Shown here piece by piece: positions 1 through 8,569 of a stretch of DNA of 64,000 nt. The stretch comes from Streptomyces sp. SDr-06 (GTDB lineage: Bacteria; Actinomycetota; Actinomycetes; Streptomycetales; Streptomycetaceae): positions 682,001-746,000 of the forward strand of contig NZ_QOLA01000001.1 in NCBI RefSeq assembly GCF_003324565.1, read 5' to 3'. The number at the start of each line of letters is the position of its first letter. The first letter of the stretch is position 1. The translations under genes were made by a program, and so were the position numbers. The notes beneath the pieces were generated by a model. It searched no databases and was not told where the DNA came from. It saw only the letters and a program-made list of their open reading frames with translations.

Positions 1-725
1 GCGGCGATCCCCGCCGCCAGGGCCTGGGCCGCGCGCTCGAAGGAGGCCACCGCGACCGGGTCGCCGCGCCGCGCGGCCGCGGCGACGGCGGCGGCCGAGG
101 TGTCGCCGTCGGGGCCGGGACGCCAGCCACCCTCCAGGGCCCGCCGGGCGATGTTGGGGCCGCTGGCGATCCGCTCCACACAGCCACGCGCCCCGCACGG
201 GCACGCGTCGCCGTCGAGGTCGACGCTGATGTGGCCGATGTGGCCCGCGTTGCCGGTGGGGCCCGGGTGAAGTTTGCCGCCGAGAACGAGGCCGCCGCCG
301 ACGCCGGTGGACACGACCATGCACAGCGCGTTGTCATGGCCGCGCGCCGCACCGAGCCAGTGTTCGGCGGCGGTCATCGCGACACCGTCGCCGACGAGCT
401 CGACATCGAGCCCGCCGGTGGCCGCGCGCACCCGCTCGACCAGCGGAAACCCGCGCCAGCCGGGGATGTTGACGGGACTGACCGTGCCCGCCGACGCGTC
501 CACGGGCCCGGCGCTGCCGATGCCGACCGCGCTCGTACGGTGCCACAGCGGGGAGCCGGTCAGCTCGGCGACGACCGCCTCGGCCGCGCGCATCACCGTG
601 TCGCCGTCCTCATGGGCGGGAGTCGGCCGCTGCGCCCGGACGAGAAGTCGCCCGTCGGCGTCCACCAGGGCTCCGGCGATCTTGGTGCCGCCGATGTCGA
701 GCGCGGCCACGAGGTCGGTGTGCAT
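1..725 (-). CDS. ROK family sugar kinase or regulator, partial (C-terminus off window)
   Basis: About 241 codons are visible from an ATG preceded by a CAGGAG ribosome site; the 3' end lies beyond base 1. The protein opens with the ROK phosphate-binding loop (ALDIGGTKIAG), then a second glycine-rich loop (STGVGGGLVLGG) and the zinc motif CPCGARGC. ROK proteins are sugar kinases such as glucokinase and N-acetylmannosamine kinase, or regulators. This one has no N-terminal helix-turn-helix, so a cytoplasmic sugar kinase is more likely. It is divergent from a LacI-type regulator with a palindromic operator between them, which suggests that the regulator controls it. The sugar cannot be named. Confidence 0.9.
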   Translation of the reverse strand, partial: MHTDLVAALDIGGTKIAGALVDADGRLLVRAQRPTPAHEDGDTVMRAAEAVVAELTGSPLWHRTSAVGIGSAGPVDASAGTVSPVNIPGWRGFPLVERVRAATGGLDVELVGDGVAMTAAEHWLGAARGHDNALCMVVSTGVGGGLVLGGKLHPGPTGNAGHIGHISVDLDGDACPCGARGCVERIASGPNIARRALEGGWRPGPDGDTSAAAVAAAARRGDPVAVASFERAAQALAAGIA

Positions 726-789
726 CGAGGTCGGATCTCCTGGTGAGGGACGGGTAACAGCAGGTCAAGATGAGAGTCTCCATGCATGT

Positions 790-801
790 GACAACGTTGT
801 C
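790..801. promoter_or_regulatory. LacI-type palindromic operator
   Basis: GACAACGTTGTC is a perfect 12-bp palindrome with a central CG, the usual layout of LacI/GalR operators. It lies in the 157-bp region between the divergent ROK and LacI genes. A possible -10 (TATGCT, 809-814) for the regulator is just downstream. Binding here by the neighbouring LacI protein is inferred. Confidence 0.65.
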
Positions 802-882
802 CAGGGCCTATGCTCGACGCCACACACCGTTATGGCACCGGACCGCGCCGGACGGCTCCCGACGACGACAGGACAGCGCACT

Positions 883-1920
883 GTGGCCGAGAACGCCCGC
901 CACCACGAGCCCCGCTACGGCAACCGTCCGACGATGAAGGATGTCGCCGCGCGCGCCGGGGTCGGCCTCAAGACGGTGTCCCGGGTGGTCAACGGGGAGG
1001 CCGGGGTGACCCCGGACACCGAGCGACGGGTGCAGGAGGCCATCGAGGCGCTGGGCTTCCGCCGCAACGACAGCGCGCGGGTGCTGCGCAAGGGGCGCAC
1101 CGCCTCGATCGGCCTGGTCCTCGAGGATCTCGCCGACCCGTTCTACGGGCCGCTCAGCCGGGCCGTGGAGGAGGCCGCGCGGGAGCACGGGGCGCTGCTC
1201 ATCAACGGCTCCAGCGCGGAAGACGCCGACCGCGAGCAGGAGTTGGTGCTCGCCTTCTGCGCCCGCCGGGTCGACGGCCTGATCGTGATCCCCGCCGGGT
1301 CCGACCACCGCTATCTCGAACCGGAGATAAAGGCGGGCGTGGCGACGGTGTTCGTGGACCGTCCGGCGGGGCGGATCGACGCCGACGTGGTCCTGTCCGA
1401 CAGCTTCGGCGGCGCCCGTGCGGGAGTGGCCCATCTCATCGCGCACGGCCACCGCAGGATCGGCTTCATCGGCGACCAGCCGCGCATCCACACCGCCACC
1501 GAGCGGCTGCGCGGCTACCACGCGGCGATGGCGGACGCGGGGCTGACCGTCGACGACTCCTGGGTGTCGCTCGGTTCGACGTCCCCCGAGCGCGTACGCG
1601 CGGCCGCCGAGTCGATGCTGGCGGGGCCGGAGCCGGTCACCGCGCTGTTCGCGGGCAACAACCGGGTGACGGTCACGGCGGTGCGGGTGCTGGCGGGACG
1701 CGAGCGCCCGGTGGCCCTGGTCGGTTTCGACGACATCGAACTCGCCGACCTGCTCGGCATCACGGTCATCTCGCAGGACGCCGCCGCCCTCGGCCGGACG
1801 GCCGCCGAGCTGCTCTTCCGGCGGCTCGACGGCGCCGACGAGACGCCCGCCCGGGTCGAACTGCCCACCGCGCTGATCGAGCGCGGCTCGGGCGAGATCC
1901 CCCCGCCCACGGACGCGTAG
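883..1920 (+). CDS. LacI family transcriptional regulator
   Basis: 345 aa from a GTG start; an internal ATG at 934 would remove 17 residues but would begin right at the helix-turn-helix. The N-terminus has the LacI DNA-binding helix (MKDVAARAGVGLKTVSRVVN) and the hinge region, followed by a periplasmic-binding-protein-like ligand domain (IGLVLEDLADPFYGPL onward) to the C-terminus, so length and order are normal. The open frame extends far upstream (to 274), but that stretch is the antisense of the ROK gene and is not coding. It probably represses the divergent ROK gene and itself through the palindrome at 790-801. The effector is presumably a sugar. Confidence 0.92.
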   Translation: MAENARHHEPRYGNRPTMKDVAARAGVGLKTVSRVVNGEAGVTPDTERRVQEAIEALGFRRNDSARVLRKGRTASIGLVLEDLADPFYGPLSRAVEEAAREHGALLINGSSAEDADREQELVLAFCARRVDGLIVIPAGSDHRYLEPEIKAGVATVFVDRPAGRIDADVVLSDSFGGARAGVAHLIAHGHRRIGFIGDQPRIHTATERLRGYHAAMADAGLTVDDSWVSLGSTSPERVRAAAESMLAGPEPVTALFAGNNRVTVTAVRVLAGRERPVALVGFDDIELADLLGITVISQDAAALGRTAAELLFRRLDGADETPARVELPTALIERGSGEIPPPTDA

Positions 1921-1940
1921 CGCTCGACCGGCCCCCGGCC

Positions 1941-1962
1941 CCGGCCGTCCGAGGACGGCCGG
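1941..1962. terminator. Bidirectional hairpin terminator
   Basis: Two 10-base arms (CCGGCCGTCC and its exact complement) are separated by GA. The hairpin sits in the 48-bp gap between the converging LacI and Ser/Thr kinase genes, so it can end both transcripts. There is no T-run, as is common in actinomycetes. Confidence 0.7.
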
Positions 1963-1968
1963 GCGCGG

Positions 1969-3651
1969 TCAGCAGGCCTTCAGGCCCGGCACCGGCTGGT
2001 CGTTGTCGCCGCCCTTCAGATAGACGACGCTGACGTAGACCTGGGTGTTGCCGCTGTCGTCGTCGGTCCTGGCCCACCAGGTGTTGGTCCACTTCCCGTA
2101 CGTCTCGCGGCGGCCCAGGTCCTTCTGGCAGTAGAAGTAGTTGGTGCCCGCGTTGAGCACGCCCGCCGCGGCGCCGTCGGACCGGATGGAATTCGCGGCG
2201 CGCCACACCTCGCAGTTGAACCTGCCGCCCGCGATCGGCCGGCAGCTGCCGGCCGGGGGTGCGGCGCCGCCCCCGCCGGGACTGCTCGGCGGATTCTTCT
2301 TCGGGTCGGGCGCCTTGCCTGCGTCGCCCTTGGCGTCACCGCTCTTGGCGGGGTCTGCCTTGGCGGACGGCTTGCCGCTCGAACGCGGCGCGGACGAGGG
2401 CGAGTTGGGGGTCGCGCCGGCCGACGGAGCGGAGGTGCCCTGACGCGCCGCCTCGCCCTGGTCGTCGGCGGGGCGCGGGGAGGTGCCGTTCGCCGCGCCC
2501 ACGGCCTGCTGCCCGCCGCCGTCCCCCGCGCCGTGGTCGAGGAGCGCGTAGGCCACCCCGCCGCCGACCAGCACCACCGCGGCGGCCCCGGCAGCGACGA
2601 GAACCCTGCCACGCCCCTTTCGACCGGCCGCTCGCTCCGGTGGCGCCTGGGCGACCACGGGCCCGAAGGTCTCGGCCGGGTGCGGCCGCGGGACCGGCGC
2701 GACCACCGGGCCGAAGCCCTCGGGCCGGTGCGGCAGCGCGTCGCGTACGGTCGCGCTGCGCTGGGGCGCGGCGGGCGCCGGGGCCGGATGGATCGCCGTC
2801 GGCGCGGTCAGGGCCGCGCCCGCGGCGACCTCGGCCAGCAGCCCGGCCGCGGTCCGCGCGTCCGGCCGCCGGGCCGGGTCCTTGTCCATGAGGCGCAGCA
2901 GGACCGGCCCGAGCGCCCCGGCCCGGCGGGCCTCGGGCAGCGGTTCGACCACGATCGCGTTCAGCGTCGACCAGGTGGAGGTGCGGCGGAACGGCGCCGC
3001 GCCCTCGACGGCGGCGTACAGGGTGGCGCCCAGGGCCCAGACGTCGGAGGCGGGACCCGGCTCCTGGCCCTGGGCCCGCTCGGGGGCCAGGTAGTCCAGG
3101 GAGCCGACCAGTTCGCCGCTGCGGGTCAGGTGCGTGGCCGAGCCGTCGCCCGGGTCGTCCATGGCGGCGATGCCGAAGTCGGTGAGGACCACGCGCCCGG
3201 AACGGTCCAGGAGGATGTTGCCCGGCTTCACGTCGCGGTGCAGCACGCCCGCCTGGTGGGCGGCGGCCAGCGCTTCGAGGACCGTCGCCCCGATCGCCGC
3301 GGCCTCGCCCGGCTCAAGGGCGCCCCGCTCGGCCAGCACGTCGTCGAGCGAGGGACCGTCGATGAGTTCCATGACGATGACGGGGCGGCCCTCGTGCTCG
3401 GTGACGTCGTGCACGGCGACGACCGAAGGATGGCGCACCCGCGCCGCGGCCCGTGCCTCGCGCTGCATCCGCAGCCGCAGGTCGCCCAGTTCGGGCGCGG
3501 AGGCGTCGGTAAAGGTGCGCAGTTCCTTGACGGCGACCTCGCGGCCGAGCACCTCGTCGTGGGCACGCCACACGACGCCCATGCCGCCCCGGCCGAGCTG
3601 CTCGACGACCCGGTACCGGCCGGCCAGTAGTTGGCTCTCCCCCGTAGACAC
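1969..3651 (-). CDS. Membrane-anchored Ser/Thr protein kinase (PknB-like)
   Basis: 560 aa, GTG start. The kinase domain fills roughly residues 13-270: glycine loop LGRGGMG (19-25), ATP lysine K42, catalytic HRDVKPGN with D140, and DFG at 158-160. A low-complexity Pro/Ala linker follows, then one membrane segment near residue 350-370 and a Pro/Ser/Lys-rich extracellular stretch. The C-terminal ~80 residues form a small Cys-containing domain (CRPIAGGRF to GLKAC). This is the usual actinobacterial design of inside kinase and outside sensor, but there are no PASTA repeats, so the sensor differs from PknB. Substrate and signal are unknown. It stands alone, 90 bp downstream of the next gene. Confidence 0.93.
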   Translation of the reverse strand: MSTGESQLLAGRYRVVEQLGRGGMGVVWRAHDEVLGREVAVKELRTFTDASAPELGDLRLRMQREARAAARVRHPSVVAVHDVTEHEGRPVIVMELIDGPSLDDVLAERGALEPGEAAAIGATVLEALAAAHQAGVLHRDVKPGNILLDRSGRVVLTDFGIAAMDDPGDGSATHLTRSGELVGSLDYLAPERAQGQEPGPASDVWALGATLYAAVEGAAPFRRTSTWSTLNAIVVEPLPEARRAGALGPVLLRLMDKDPARRPDARTAAGLLAEVAAGAALTAPTAIHPAPAPAAPQRSATVRDALPHRPEGFGPVVAPVPRPHPAETFGPVVAQAPPERAAGRKGRGRVLVAAGAAAVVLVGGGVAYALLDHGAGDGGGQQAVGAANGTSPRPADDQGEAARQGTSAPSAGATPNSPSSAPRSSGKPSAKADPAKSGDAKGDAGKAPDPKKNPPSSPGGGGAAPPAGSCRPIAGGRFNCEVWRAANSIRSDGAAAGVLNAGTNYFYCQKDLGRRETYGKWTNTWWARTDDDSGNTQVYVSVVYLKGGDNDQPVPGLKAC

Positions 3652-3741
3652 CGCTGCCCCGTTCCGCTGTGGCGATTGTGGTCGCGTACAGAGTACGGGG
3701 CAGGGGTGACAGCGCTCGGGGGCCGTCCGGTCCCGGTTCCG

Positions 3742-5040
3742 CTACGGGGCGGTGACGGTCAGGGTGCCGCGGCGGGGCGAGGCGAAGGCGTCGAGGTCGG
3801 CGCGGGTCAGGCCGGTCAGGCGGGCCACCTCGTCGTTGTCGAGGGCGCCGCAGTCCAGGCCGCGCAGCAGATAGCCGGAGAGCGCCTTGGCCGTGGCGGG
3901 CTCGTCCATGACGTCGCCCTCGGTCTTGGCGACGTACGCGGCGAGGCGTCCGGCGGCCTGCTCAAGACCCTCGCGGTAGAAGGCGTAGACGGCCGCGTAA
4001 CGGGTCGGCAGGTGTCCGGGGTGCATGTCCCAGCCCTGGTAGTAGGCGCGGGCCAGGGCGCGGCGGGTCAGGCCGTAGTGCAGCCGCCAGGCCTCGTGGA
4101 CGTGCTCGGTGGAGCCGACCGGCAGCACGTTGGTCGAGCCGTCCGACACGCGTACGCCGGTGCCGGCCGCGGCGACCTGCATGACGGCCTTGGCGTGGTC
4201 GGCGGCCGGGTGGTCGCTGGCCTGGTAGGCGGCGGAGACGCCGACGCAGGCGCTGTAGTCGAAGGTGCCGTAGTGCAGGCCGGTGGCGCGGCCCTGGGCG
4301 GCGTCGATCATCCTCGCCACGGCGGCGGTGCCGTCGGCGGCCAGGATGGACTGGCTGGTCTCGATCTGGATCTCGAAGCCGAGCCGGCCCTCGGGCAGGC
4401 CGTGCGCCTTCTCGAAGGCGCCGAGCAGCCGCACGAACGCGGTGACCTGCTCGGGGTAGGTCACCTTCGGCAGCGTGAGCACGAGGCCGTCGGGGAGCCC
4501 GCCGTTGTGCATGAGGGTGGTCAGGAAGATGTCCGTGGTGCGGATGCCGCGGTCGCGGACGGCGGCTTCCATGCACTTCATGCGGATGCCCATGTAGGGG
4601 GCGGCGGTGCCGTTCGTGAAGGCCTCGGCGACGAGGCGGGCGGCGCGCGCGGCGTCGGCGTCCTCCTCGGCGTCGGGGCGCGGCCCGTAGCCGTCCTCGA
4701 AGTCGACGCGCAGGTCCTCGACGGGCTCGTCGCGGAGCTTGGCGCGCACCCGGTCGTACACGGGCCCGGCGAGCGCGTCGGAGATGCCGAGCACCTTGGC
4801 GAAGGAGGCGGCGTCCGGGGCGTGCTCGTCGAGCGCGGCCAGCGCCTGGTCGCCCCAGGAGCGGATGGTGCCGGCGCCGAAGACGTCACCGGGCACGTAG
4901 ACGGTGTGCACGGGCTGGCGGGTGCCGGGGTCGCCCGGGTAACGGCGGGCGAGCTCCTCGTCCACCGTGACGAGCGAGGCACTGATCTCCTCGCTGACGA
5001 CCCCGGCGAGGCTCGTTGCCACCTGCTCCTGCTGACCCAT
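3742..5040 (-). CDS. HpcH/HpaI aldolase/citrate-lyase-like protein (DUF6986 type)
   Basis: 432 aa; the ATG follows a strong GGAGGG site. The sequence resembles the phosphoenolpyruvate/citrate-lyase barrel superfamily: DLRVDFEDGYG gives an Asp/Glu metal-type motif, then TLPKVTYPEQ and GFEIQIETSQSIL, which place a Lys and a Glu where this family binds metal and substrate. Length and spacing match what I recall of the actinobacterial DUF6986 family; that assignment is from memory and not from a search. The reaction is unknown; family members cleave or form carbon bonds next to keto acids. It is on the same strand as etfBA, but a hairpin at 5146-5184 separates them, so it probably has its own promoter. 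Confidence 0.8.
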   Translation of the reverse strand: MGQQEQVATSLAGVVSEEISASLVTVDEELARRYPGDPGTRQPVHTVYVPGDVFGAGTIRSWGDQALAALDEHAPDAASFAKVLGISDALAGPVYDRVRAKLRDEPVEDLRVDFEDGYGPRPDAEEDADAARAARLVAEAFTNGTAAPYMGIRMKCMEAAVRDRGIRTTDIFLTTLMHNGGLPDGLVLTLPKVTYPEQVTAFVRLLGAFEKAHGLPEGRLGFEIQIETSQSILAADGTAAVARMIDAAQGRATGLHYGTFDYSACVGVSAAYQASDHPAADHAKAVMQVAAAGTGVRVSDGSTNVLPVGSTEHVHEAWRLHYGLTRRALARAYYQGWDMHPGHLPTRYAAVYAFYREGLEQAAGRLAAYVAKTEGDVMDEPATAKALSGYLLRGLDCGALDNDEVARLTGLTRADLDAFASPRRGTLTVTAP

Positions 5041-5145
5041 CCTGCACCCTCCACACCGTCGAAACTTTTCCGCTTCACGGAATCAACAATCCGTATAGCG
5101 AAGTTAGTAGTCAGCTCCTCCTGCGTCAATGGTTGTCCGAAACGG

Positions 5146-5184
5146 CCCGGGGCCGCGCGGTGAAGATCACCACGCGGCCCCGGG
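5146..5184 (-). terminator. Terminator after etfA
   Basis: A perfect 12-bp outer stem (CCCGGGGCCGCG and complement) encloses an inner GGTG/CACC stem. It starts about 20 bp past the etfA stop codon and precedes the aldolase-like gene on the same strand. Confidence 0.7.
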
Positions 5185-5203
5185 ACCGGACAGAACTCGC
5201 AGG

Positions 5204-6166
5204 TCAGCCCTTACGGGAGTTGACCTCTTCGGTCAGCTGCGGGACGACCTGGAACAGGTCGCCGACCACGCCGTAGTCGACCAGGTCGAAGATCGGGGCC
5301 TCGGCGTCCTTGTTGACGGCCACGATGGTCTTCGAGGTCTGCATGCCGGCCCGGTGCTGGATGGCGCCGGAGATGCCGTTGGCGATGTAGAGCTGCGGCG
5401 AGACGGACTTGCCGGTCTGGCCGACCTGGTTGGAGTGCGGGTACCAGCCCGCGTCCACCGCGGCGCGCGAGGCGCCGACGGCCGCGCCGAGCGAGTCGGC
5501 GAGGGCCTCGATGACCGCGAAGTTCTCGGCGCCGTTGACGCCGCGGCCGCCGGAGACCACGATCGCGGCCTCGGTCAGCTCGGGGCGGCCGGTCGACTCG
5601 CGCGGGGTGCGCGAGGTGACCTTGGTGCCGGTGGCCAGGGCAGAGAAGGTGACGGCGAGGGCCTCGACGGCGCCCGCGGCCGGGGCGGCCTCCACGGCGG
5701 CCGAGTTCGGCTTGACCGTGATGACCGGGGTGCCCTTGGAGACGCGGGACTTGGTGGTGAAGGAGGCGGCGAACGCGGACTGCGTGGCCACCGGGCCCTC
5801 GGCACCGGCTTCGAGGTCGACGGCGTCGGTGATGATGCCGGCGCCGATGCGGACCGCGAGGCGGGCCGCGATCTCCTTGCCCTCGGCGGACGACGGGACG
5901 AGCACGGCCGCGGGCGACACGGCCTCGTACGCGGCCTGGAGCGCGTCCACCTTCGGCACGACGAGGTACTCGGCGAACTCGGGGGCGTCGGCCGTGAGGA
6001 CCTTGACCGCGCCGTGCTCGGCGAGCGCGGCCGCGGTGTTCTCGGCGCCGGCGCCGAGCGCGACGGCGACCGGCTCGCCGATGCGGCGGGCCAGCGTCAG
6101 CAGTTCGAGGGTGGGCTTGCGGACGGCACCGTCCACGTGGTCGACGTAGACCAGAACTTCAGCCAT
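5204..6166 (-). CDS. etfA: Electron transfer flavoprotein subunit alpha
   Basis: 320 aa, normal length for EtfA/FixB. The N-terminal Rossmann-like domain starts [15 protein letters not shown], and the C-terminal FAD domain has [47 protein letters not shown] spacing and the conserved [20 protein letters not shown] stretch that holds FAD. With EtfB it forms the soluble dimer that accepts electrons from acyl-CoA and related dehydrogenases and passes them to the quinone pool. It has an AGGAG ribosome site and lies 101 bp after etfB, with a hairpin in the gap. Confidence 0.96.
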   Translation of the reverse strand: MAEVLVYVDHVDGAVRKPTLELLTLARRIGEPVAVALGAGAENTAAALAEHGAVKVLTADAPEFAEYLVVPKVDALQAAYEAVSPAAVLVPSSAEGKEIAARLAVRIGAGIITDAVDLEAGAEGPVATQSAFAASFTTKSRVSKGTPVITVKPNSAAVEAAPAAGAVEALAVTFSALATGTKVTSRTPRESTGRPELTEAAIVVSGGRGVNGAENFAVIEALADSLGAAVGASRAAVDAGWYPHSNQVGQTGKSVSPQLYIANGISGAIQHRAGMQTSKTIVAVNKDAEAPIFDLVDYGVVGDLFQVVPQLTEEVNSRKG

Positions 6167-6235
6167 GGGACTTCAATCTCCTGCACGTGCGAAGAAAAGG
6201 CGGGCGGTTGAGGGGCTCGGCGAGCCCTAGGCACG

Positions 6236-6258
6236 CGGCCCGGAGGGGTTCCGGGCCG
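6236..6258 (-). other. Intercistronic hairpin in etfBA
   Basis: Nine-base arms CGGCCCGGA/TCCGGGCCG enclose a GGGGT loop, just after the etfB stop. It could stabilise the upstream message or partly attenuate read-through into etfA; the sequence does not decide which. Confidence 0.5.
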
Positions 6259-6267
6259 GGGCGGCGC

Positions 6268-7053
6268 CTAGATGAACTTCTGGCTCGCGAGGAACTCGGC
6301 GAGCTGCTTGCCGCCCTCGCCCTCGTCCTTGACGATCGTGCCGGCCGTGCGGGCCGGACGCTCGGCCGCGGAGTCGACCGCGGTCCAGGAGCCGCCGAGG
6401 CCGACCTCGTCGGCGTCGATGTCCAGGTCGCCCAGGTCCAGGGACTCCACCGGCTTCTTCTTGGCGGCCATGATGCCCTTGAACGACGGGTAGCGGGCCT
6501 CGCCCGACTGGTCCGTCACCGACACGACGGCCGGAAGGGACGCCTCGAGCTGCTCGGAGGCGGTGTCGCCGTCGCGGCGGCCCTTGACCGTTCCACCCTC
6601 GACCGAGACCTCGGAGAGCAGCGTGACCTGCGGGACACCGAGGCGCTCCGCGAGCAGCGCCGGCAGCACGCCCATGGTGCCGTCGGTGGAGGCCATGCCG
6701 CAGATGACCAGGTCGTAGCCGGTCTTCTCGACGGCCTTGGCCAGGACCAGCGAGGTGCCGATCACGTCGGTGCCGTGCAGGTCGTCGTCCTCGACGTGGA
6801 CGGCCTTGTCGGCGCCCATCGACAGCGCCTTGCGCAGCGCGTCCTTGGCGTCCTCGGGGCCGACGGTCAGCACGGTGATCTCCGCGTCGTCCGCCTCGTC
6901 GGCGATCTGCAGTGCCTGCTCGACCGCGTACTCGTCGAGCTCCGAAAGGAGGCCGTCGACGTCGTCGCGGTCGACGGTCAGGTCATCGGCGAAGTGCCGG
7001 TCGCCGGTGGCGTCGGGCACGTACTTCACACAGACAACGATCCTCAAGCTCAC
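6268..7053 (-). CDS. etfB: Electron transfer flavoprotein subunit beta
   Basis: 261 aa from a GTG with AGGAG upstream. Typical EtfB/FixA features: MSLRIVVCVKYVPDATGDR start, the AMP-binding region DLVICGMASTDGTMGVLPALLAERLG, and the recognition-loop region before the C-terminal helix. It binds AMP and partners EtfA. First gene of the pair; the 200-bp upstream stretch (7054-7253) carries its promoter, which I cannot place exactly. Confidence 0.96.
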   Translation of the reverse strand: MSLRIVVCVKYVPDATGDRHFADDLTVDRDDVDGLLSELDEYAVEQALQIADEADDAEITVLTVGPEDAKDALRKALSMGADKAVHVEDDDLHGTDVIGTSLVLAKAVEKTGYDLVICGMASTDGTMGVLPALLAERLGVPQVTLLSEVSVEGGTVKGRRDGDTASEQLEASLPAVVSVTDQSGEARYPSFKGIMAAKKKPVESLDLGDLDIDADEVGLGGSWTAVDSAAERPARTAGTIVKDEGEGGKQLAEFLASQKFI

Positions 7054-7253
7054 GCCGGCTCTCCTACTGCATCGTCATTTCTGGGCTGCCTTGTTGCACG
7101 CAGCATAGGCGCCTGATGGGGCGGTTTCCGGTCGGGGCGACCGGCGCTCCGAACGAAATATTACTCGCCAGTACACCCAGCTTGTTCCCAGTAAGCAAGC
7201 GCTTTGAACTGTGACCTTGCCAACGCTGAGTAATCGGTCCTGCCAGGGAACTC

Positions 7254-7763
7254 TCAGTCGCGCAGCGCGTTGAAGCGGCCCTGGTGATAGAGGAGCGGGC
7301 GGCCCCCGCCCGCGGGGTCGCCGACGACCGCCTGGCCCAGCACGATGCGGTGGTCCCCGGCCGGGACGCGGGCCACCACCTTGCAGACCAGCCAGGCCAG
7401 GACGCCGTCGAGGACGGGCACGCCCTCGGGGCCGGTGCGCCACTCGGTGCCGGGGCCGAACCGGTCCGCGCCGCTGCGGGCGAAGGTGGCGGCCAGGTCC
7501 TGCTGGTGCTCGCCGAGTATGTGCACCCCGACATGGTCGGCCTCGGCGACGACGGGCCAGCTGGAGGAGCCGGTGCCGATCCCGAAGGAGATCAACGGGG
7601 GCTCCGCGGCGACGGAGTTGAGGGAAGTGGCGGTGAAGCCCACGGGCCGGCCGCCGCGCTGGGCGGTGATCACCGCGACACCCGCGGCGTGCTGGCGGAA
7701 GACCGACTTGAGGAGTTCGGGAGAGGCGGTCCGTGCGGTACCGAGCTCGGGCGAGGCCGTCAT
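7254..7763 (-). CDS. NAD(P)H-dependent flavin reductase, split-barrel type
   Basis: 169 aa from the ATG with AGAAGGA seven bases upstream; the frame extends further 5' but that part overlaps the leader peptide. The FMN-binding split barrel is complete: FTATSLNSVAAEPPLISFGI near the N-terminus and the diagnostic GDHRIVLGQ near the C-terminus. Enzymes of this family supply reduced FMN to two-component monooxygenases. It begins 43 bases after a Cys-containing leader peptide (7807-7887) of the type found before sulfur genes. I therefore infer that it serves sulfur metabolism, most likely as FMNH2 source for the alkanesulfonate monooxygenase at 53730-54938, since no SsuE lies in that operon. Confidence 0.88.
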   Translation of the reverse strand: MTASPELGTARTASPELLKSVFRQHAAGVAVITAQRGGRPVGFTATSLNSVAAEPPLISFGIGTGSSSWPVVAEADHVGVHILGEHQQDLAATFARSGADRFGPGTEWRTGPEGVPVLDGVLAWLVCKVVARVPAGDHRIVLGQAVVGDPAGGGRPLLYHQGRFNALRD

Positions 7764-7806
7764 GGAATTGTCCTTCTGCAGAGGGTGCGACGGGGGCTGC
7801 GGATGA

Positions 7807-7887
7807 TCAGCGGCCCGGACAGCGCGCACTCGCGTTGCGGGCGAGGTCCACATGGGCGCGTCCATAGAGAAGGAGGTCTGTCGGCAC
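7807..7887 (-). CDS. Cysteine-type regulatory leader peptide upstream of flavin reductase
   Basis: 26 codons, GTG start, too short for most gene callers. The peptide contains DLLLYGRAHVDLARNASARC, matching the actinobacterial leader-peptide pattern of a hydrophobic start, R-x-H-[IV]-D-L-x-R-x-A-S-A and a late Cys. Such peptides precede sulfur-assimilation genes, and related short Cys-containing upstream reading frames in mycobacteria act in cysteine-responsive attenuation. Here one Cys codon (TGT) lies four codons before the stop, and the flavin reductase begins 43 bases later. The predicted transcription start coincides with the GTG, so translation would be leaderless. Confidence 0.7.
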   Translation of the reverse strand: MPTDLLLYGRAHVDLARNASARCPGR

Positions 7888-7893
7888 CTCGTC

Positions 7894-7923
7894 AGACTGA
7901 CGATTGGACGCCGTCGCAGTCAA
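7894..7923 (-). promoter_or_regulatory. Predicted promoter of leader peptide/flavin reductase
   Basis: On the minus strand: TTGACT at 7923-7918, an 18-base spacer, then CAGTCT at 7899-7894, and six bases to the GTG of the leader peptide. The -35 is strong and the -10 weak. The geometry is identical to that upstream of the second leader peptide at 50750. Confidence 0.5.
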
Positions 7924-7985
7924 GTGCCTTTGCTGATGTGGGAGATCCCTCACTGCGCACCCGGGACCGCGGGTCCGCGCACACC

Positions 7986-8324
7986 TCACACCGCCTGCCC
8001 CAGCGCCGCGATCACGTCCGCCCGGCGCGGCTGCCCGGCCGCCCGGCGCACGATCCGGCCCGTCGCGTCGAGCACGAGCACCGTCGGGGTGCGGGCGATG
8101 CCCAGCTCCCGCACCAGGGCGAGCCGCTCCTCGGCGTCGATCTCCACATGGGCGACGCCGTCCACCATCGCGGCCACGTCGGCCAGCGTGCGCCGGGTCG
8201 CCCGGCAGGGCTGGCAGAACGCGCTGGAGAACTGCACCAGGGTGGCCCGCCGCCCGAGCCCCGCGCCCAGTTCGGCCTCGCCGAGCCTGCGTCCGCCGTC
8301 CTCCACCACGCCGCCTCCCAGCAC
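7986..8324 (-). CDS. Thioredoxin-fold protein with FCQPC active site
   Basis: 112 aa from a GTG start; an in-frame stop six codons upstream limits the choice. The thioredoxin fold is clear: LVQFSSAFCQPCRATRRTL with the redox pair in a CQPC motif instead of CGPC, then VEIDAEERLALVRELGI and the cis-proline region ARTPTVLVLDATG. A cytoplasmic thiol-disulfide reductase or sulfur-transfer helper is likely; no signal peptide is seen. It lies upstream of the leader peptide/flavin reductase on the same strand, with a promoter in between. Confidence 0.85.
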   Translation of the reverse strand: MLGGGVVEDGGRRLGEAELGAGLGRRATLVQFSSAFCQPCRATRRTLADVAAMVDGVAHVEIDAEERLALVRELGIARTPTVLVLDATGRIVRRAAGQPRRADVIAALGQAV

Positions 8325-8569
8325 CGTCGCCCCCGGTCTTCACACCGTCACTACCTGCTCTGTCGTACCGTTGCAGCGCGCACCGGCCCGCAATGATTCC
8401 CCGGGCCCCGACCTGCGAAGACGTGACGAGAATCTCCCCTGCGCGCGGCGCCGGGACTGGCCAGCTCGGCGCGCATCGGGCACCATCTGCCCAAAGCCCT
8501 AAAACCTACGGCTGCGTAACTTATTCTCCGGGAGCACCCTCCCCGGGCACACGAAGGGTCCCCCCTCAG

